From assembly GCA_000328365.1 (NCBI GenBank), contig KB299334.1, forward strand, positions 77,750 to 141,749: 64,000 nt of DNA, in the 5' to 3' direction. Shown in pieces: positions 59,287-64,000 of the stretch; within the stretch, counting starts at the first letter, position 1; every line of letters starts with the position of its first letter. The notes beneath the pieces were generated by a model. It made no database searches. It was not told the origin of the DNA and saw only the letters and a list, made by a program, of their open reading frames with translations. This DNA comes from Capitella teleta (Eukaryota; Annelida; Polychaeta; Capitellidae). Both the position numbers and the translations under genes were made by a program.

Positions 59287-59648
59287 GCTGTGATGCGTGA
59301 TGCGTGCGTGATGCGTGATGGGGTTTTACGGCTCTACCCAAACCAATCGGATGGTACGGGCGCCAGAACAGAAGGCTGGGACCGGGGTTTCTCACTACTC
59401 TTATCGATAAATCCCAAGGGGTCTTTGTCCTGCATACCACCATAGACAGCAGTACACAGCGCCCGGCTTTGTTACGCAGTTGGGCAGCACTGCAGAGTCA
59501 CCAAAGAATTGCAATTATAACGAATTATAATTATATTTCACAATCATAACGCCCGTGGCCTGATCGGGTCTCGAATCCGAGACCTCGACCTCCACGGTCG
59601 GAATAGGATTGCAGTCAGCCGGTTTAACCCACTGAACCATTCGGGGCC
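59287..59648 (-). mobile_element. tRNA-Cys-like SINE, copy 2
   Basis: The layout is the same as the copy at 42756-43084: A box TGGTTCAGTGG, GACTGCAATCC, B box GGATTCGAGACCC, shared body and the 3' end GCCGTAAAACCCC. The 3' tail here is a different short tandem (CATCACG type). It also carries an AT-rich insertion of about 25 bp (59520-59540) after the tRNA-like head. Both boxes have diverged slightly. Confidence 0.85.
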
Positions 59649-61102
59649 AGGTGTGATATATAGATCACCTCTGTGTATGGCGTGGTAGTTGGTGCAGGCA
59701 GTGTCGTACCCGATTTTGTCTGAAAACCAAGTCAATCGTGAAACCTGAAAGAGCCATCGCCTCTAGTATAGATGCGTCGACAGCTGATGCCGCTGTTAAG
59801 CTTGTGCACTATCTCATTGTATATAATATTTATCTCGCATATACACGCAATATAGCATAGAAAGAAACATAAAATATAAACTATAATTAGAATGTATCTA
59901 TTTGAGAAACAAAAAGAGGATAAAGTCTAAGAGAGAAAAAAATGGGTGTTACACACCGGAAAACCTTGCGATCCTACCCTTGCGCTAAAAATTCACAACA
60001 CCGAATAGCAACATAATTAAAAACATTAAAATTTATCCGATCGCAGCAAGCCGCTAGTCTGTAAGGCCTATGTATTGACTGGTTCTGAGCAAGAGTGAGG
60101 ACGCCTTCTTGTAACCCTCAACGCATGCCCAGGGGTCAACAGCTTACAAGGGACACACGTCTTTTATTACTGTCACACGCTGCTCATTGGCTGCTAGTTG
60201 AACCTGATCAAGAAACTAAATTACAACGTGTCCAGTACATTGCAACGTGTTGTTGGAAACAGGTCAATATGTCCTTGTACTTAACATTAATCTAGTATGT
60301 AGGTTTTTGCAAAATCTGCAGGTGAAGTTGGATAAATTAATTTGATCGCGCATTCGCTCGCGGGACACGCGATTAATGCGAACCATTCACTGACAACGGA
60401 ACAGCAACATTTTCTCAGTATTTCCATATTGATTAAAAACAGCATTCAGTGTATTTTCCGCGTACACATCGCGCTTTGTTGACTTCAGGTAATATGCCTA
60501 CGGTGCAATCTTCCTAATTTGCACTCGTGAGACACTCCAATCACTCCTGCTGGCTTTTTGTCGACATTGACATTTCGGGACTATTGTGGATTCCAATGCC
60601 TCCGTTTGCTTTTTTAGGGTGCATGTTCAGACTTCACTCATCTCATATGTCGGTCGCGCGTTAATGTGTACACAAGCAGAGAAATACGCCATTACGTCGA
60701 AGACTGTGTTTATATGTATTGTTTGGGAATATTGCGGCGAATATAAATTTACACTTAATTATAAGGTTCGCTCATGCAAAATAGGCTATCTTTGTTAAGT
60801 GTTTTGCTGGAGACTTCCAGCTACTAATAATCTGTTTCGCTCGTTGTAAACCAACTGAGAGTCATATGCGTGACTATTTCGTGTTCATGAAGGCCAAAAT
60901 TACCATACTGATTTAAGACATGAAGCGCGGTTCGATCGGTTCGATGCATTGGGTCATTTGTTGGATGTCGAGGAGTCGCCGTCACAAAAGCTCAATGAAA
61001 ACTCGACATGCTGATGCTTTATTATTTAGTACTACATCCCCTTTACATTCCAATTTATCGTGAATATGCGTTTTAAAGAAGACCTTTGATTGTTTTGAAC
61101 TA

Positions 61103-63406
61103 CAGTATATTCTCGATATGTCGAATTTCAAGGGACTGTCCAAATCACTTCCAGTTTTACAGCCTTCAAGATATAGTAACATGGATCAAGCATGGCCAAA
61201 AAATGGGTCGAGTAGAGTTTTCTCTTCGTAGCCACGATGACGAGACTACGTGCAGAGACGAAATGATGACGCAACACTGCCCCCTCCCCCGCTCATTACT
61301 ATACCAAGTATCCAGCCCCGATGAAGTCTTGGGTGCCTAGGCCTATCACATTGTCTCTGATATTGCTCCGAGTCGAGCAATTAGGTGAAAGCTTTATCCA
61401 ATCAAAGGCAAAGTTTTTTCTCGCATTCAACTATGCATGAAAATTTATGCATATTTTGAATTAACTTTGACATAAAGGTATCTAAAGTTACCCACGGGGA
61501 CGGAAAATTAGTTCGAGTTATAGAACTTTTCGACTTATGGGAGTTCGTAGGGCGATCAGTCGCGCTGCGCCGCTCCGCTCAGAAAGCAGCGTCAGCTTCA
61601 AGGCTTGCACAGCGGGCGGGCCGAAGCGAGCATTGAGAGAGAAGCGGCTGAGAGGTCATTCAAATGATTGCTCTCCTGGGGATTCCCTCTGACGTCATAG
61701 CTAAATATAGCACATCAACAGAGCTACCGGATGTTGATCTATCGGCCGTCGTTTCCCGCGTAAACATCCGACAACTGACACCGAAGTTACAGCATTTTGA
61801 ATATTTCTCACGGTGAAAATCGTATCAAAGAGCTTCATCACTGGAACATGGGTGCAATATTATAAAACTACATTACTCTAAGATTCATTTAGTGCGTATT
61901 TGATGAGATTTGGATGAACAGTTTTCAACAGAGAACGTTTTTCCCAACCCCACCTTCGAGATTTTTTGAAGCCAGATGGCGGTGGGCGATAATACCACTA
62001 GCAATGCAGATGCGCTTTGTTGACAGGCCCTGTCACCTTGTGTAATGCGTGTATTATTTGATCATTAGATTACTCTTCCCTAGATATTAATTAGAATAAT
62101 TAATTATACTATTTAATAATATTTTAAGTTTTTTTTTTTTTTTGGTCTAGATTTTTTTTATAGAAATTAGGGTTATTTTTGTACTTCTGAACTTCATTAT
62201 TTACAGGATTTCTTCTCACTTCTGCTGAATCATGAATTGTGATTGTGAATGTAGTTAGTGGTTCAGTACTTGCTGAGTTGCATCAACGCTGAAGTTCCAT
62301 GTCCCCCTAAACCTTCCTAATATTGGATTAATTTCAGATTCAAACACCAACATATTTACTCAACGTTGGGTGTATGAACGCGTGACTCGTGGACAAACAG
62401 AGCTACAACTTACAAGTCGCCAAGGAGCTTGCTCATGAGCCCCTCTACTCTGCCTGCAAATTCAACAGCCTCCACAGGAAATGCATCGACACCATCAAGG
62501 CAACTTAGGACAAAAAGAGACGTGGAACTAAGAACTTTAGTACCCTCATGGATGACGTCATGCAACCTCTGCAGCTTGCAAACAGAATATTGAAGCTGCG
62601 GTTGCCCACCCACTCCAGATGCTAGCTGAGAAGAAAGCTCTGGCTAAGGAGAACAAGACCCTGAAGAGGAAGCTAGAAGCCACTGACAATGAATGCCAGG
62701 AAAACGAGACTCAGGTGCACCAAGAGCAGACAGAGCAATTTCTCAAGACATGCTCTGAGCTGGAAGTTGTATCCTGCTACTGTGCGGGTATCCACAAGCA
62801 AGGAGCCATTCAACACGGAATTCGAAGTTGTGTGCGATGAGGACAAAGAAGAAACCTGGCATTTCCCCCTCCTGAAACATCTACGCAAGAGAGACATGAT
62901 TGTTATTTGATTCTTTTTATTGATTATTTTATTATTTCTAAATTTTTAATTACTAGTATCTAATTTTTATCCCTAAAATAAAATCCACTCACCATTACCA
63001 TATACCCCACTTCTGAGTTTTGAGTTCACCCCAAAACAAAATGGTTTTAATTTAATTTTAATTTTTACATTTTTTTATTATTATTTTTGTCTTCTATGAA
63101 AAGAATCAATATCGTTGCAGTTAGAATTAATATCTTCCAATGAGTAATTATTACTTCATAGTCTTCTAAATGATGATATTGGTATACTTTTATGACATAA
63201 TTGAAACCATCTCTAATTAGGGCGGCCATTTTGAAGAAAAAACGAATATTTTGGCATAGTTGCACTGATTCTGGAAATGTATAGTCAGTTCGACATATCG
63301 TTACAAAATTCAATGTACGGGTATAGGGAGGGACTCGGGGATTCCAAATGGCTTCGAGTTATAGAGCAATTCGAGTAATTGGAGTTCGACATATCGAAAC
63401 TATACT
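61103..63406. mobile_element. Pogo/Tigger-like DNA transposon, 2.3 kb, degenerate
   Basis: The left end reads CAGTATATTCTCGATATG and the right end, inverted, AAGTATAGTTTCGATATG; both continue TCGAA. TA dinucleotides flank both ends (61101-61102, 63407-63408). The TCGATAT..TCGAA terminal pattern is that of pogo/Tigger elements. No recognisable transposase domains (CENP-B-type helix-turn-helix or DDE) were found. Inside are a decayed coding-like stretch (62400-62910) and an internal copy of the right subterminal sequence near 61507-61553. Confidence 0.8.
62400..62910 (+). pseudogene. Unidentified decayed coding stretch inside the Tigger-like element
   Basis: Plus-strand frames with coding-like composition run in sequence: AKELAHEPLYSACKFNSLH, a charged coiled-coil-like segment (AEKKALAKENKTLKRKLEAT) and, after a frame change near 62765, NTEFEVVCDEDKEETWHF and LLKHLRKRDM ending at 62908. 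Stops and shifts show it is not functional now. I do not recognise the protein; it does not look like a pogo transposase and could be captured host sequence. Confidence 0.4.
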
Positions 63407-64000
63407 TTAGTAACGGATGATAGAGGAGGATGCATCCCAAAAGTCAAATATGGCTTTTGATTGAAATTGTTTAGACATTACGTTTAGACATTACGGGTTA
63501 TTTCCTTGATGCATTGAGTTAATGTATGAGAGGTTTAGAATATCGTTTCTTCTCGCGTTCGATTTCATTGTGTCGTGATGTCATAAAATAAATGATCCTT
63601 TTGTTTACTGTTGTTAATGGGAGCCGTCGAGTGAGCAGATCTTCCAGCAGTTCTCATAGAAGAAATCTCGCACTCATATCGAATGGAGATGAGTGCGAAA
63701 TTTTGCCTGAGTGAGAAAGCAGTATTTTAATTTGTCTTGAATATTATCCATAGCTGACCAAATTTCTCAAAATTGATCTCTCGTCACTCACAAAAGCCCA
63801 TAGAATCGATCTAAAAAGGTTCCGAGATGAACAGAGGTCCTCTTTAGCATGACACAGTAATTCTAGTAATTTTATGATTTTAATAATGCATCTAAAACAT
63901 CAGAGGGATTACAATTTTGGGGAATTCCAACTGAGACTGATGTAAAAGTTGGGCGGAGTTCGACTTCTTGTTGTGCAAACTGTAAAGTGACACATAATTC

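Larger units (their letters stand above)
54570..64000. other. Intergenic region right of the GPCR
   Basis: No gene is recognised. It contains three copies of a dispersed hairpin-type repeat (55360, 57411, 58022), a 35-bp minisatellite (55972-56181), a tRNA-Cys-like SINE (59287-59648) and a pogo/Tigger-like element (61103-63406). The remaining sequence is AT-rich and appears unique. Confidence 0.55.

Overview
The window is animal nuclear DNA: split genes with GT-AG introns, a neuronal ion-channel gene, a class A GPCR, tRNA-derived SINEs, several non-LTR (LINE) remnants, mariner-superfamily DNA elements and many microsatellites. The gene content (AMPA-type glutamate receptor, GT10 fucosyltransferase, BTB-Kelch, LRR protein, single-exon peptide-type GPCR) and the compact but repeat-rich spacing suggest a marine invertebrate, possibly a deuterostome such as an echinoderm, hemichordate or cephalochordate. 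That placement is an inference, not something the sequence proves.

Layout. About 3.2-24.0 kb on the minus strand is one gene, an AMPA-type ionotropic glutamate receptor subunit. I could place 16 coding exons with consistent phases, giving a 918-residue protein from signal peptide to C-terminal tail. Its 8.4-kb first intron holds an antisense LINE fragment and a cluster of RFX X-box-like palindromes. From 24 to 36 kb is intergenic, with a 501-bp MITE, a 3' LINE fragment and a truncated tRNA-Lys-like SINE. At 36.2-37.9 kb (minus) is an alpha-1,3-fucosyltransferase with its coding region in one exon. At 39.1-41.4 kb (minus) is a BTB-BACK-Kelch gene whose start codon lies in an 8-nt coding exon segment. 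A 50-N assembly gap lies at 38,364-38,413.

From 41.4 to 46.2 kb is a GC-richer intergenic stretch with a tRNA-Cys-like SINE and a small Ty3/gypsy fossil. At 46.2 kb (plus) the first coding exon of a secreted or membrane LRR protein begins; its later exons are not recognised. From 47 to 51.5 kb are two decayed LINEs, one carrying a 52-bp tandem array. At 53.2-54.4 kb (minus) is a rhodopsin-family GPCR with a TATA-type promoter but no visible seventh transmembrane helix. From 54.6 to 64 kb is intergenic, with minisatellites, a second SINE copy, a dispersed hairpin repeat and a 2.3-kb pogo/Tigger-like element.

The genes do not form a functional cluster or pathway. No operon-like or defence-like system is visible. 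The observations most worth following are: conserved RNA-editing architecture at the receptor R/G site; in-frame minisatellite copies of a splice donor in the receptor gene; a strong excess of the TGACGTCA palindrome; the TM7-less GPCR; and a short dispersed hairpin repeat.
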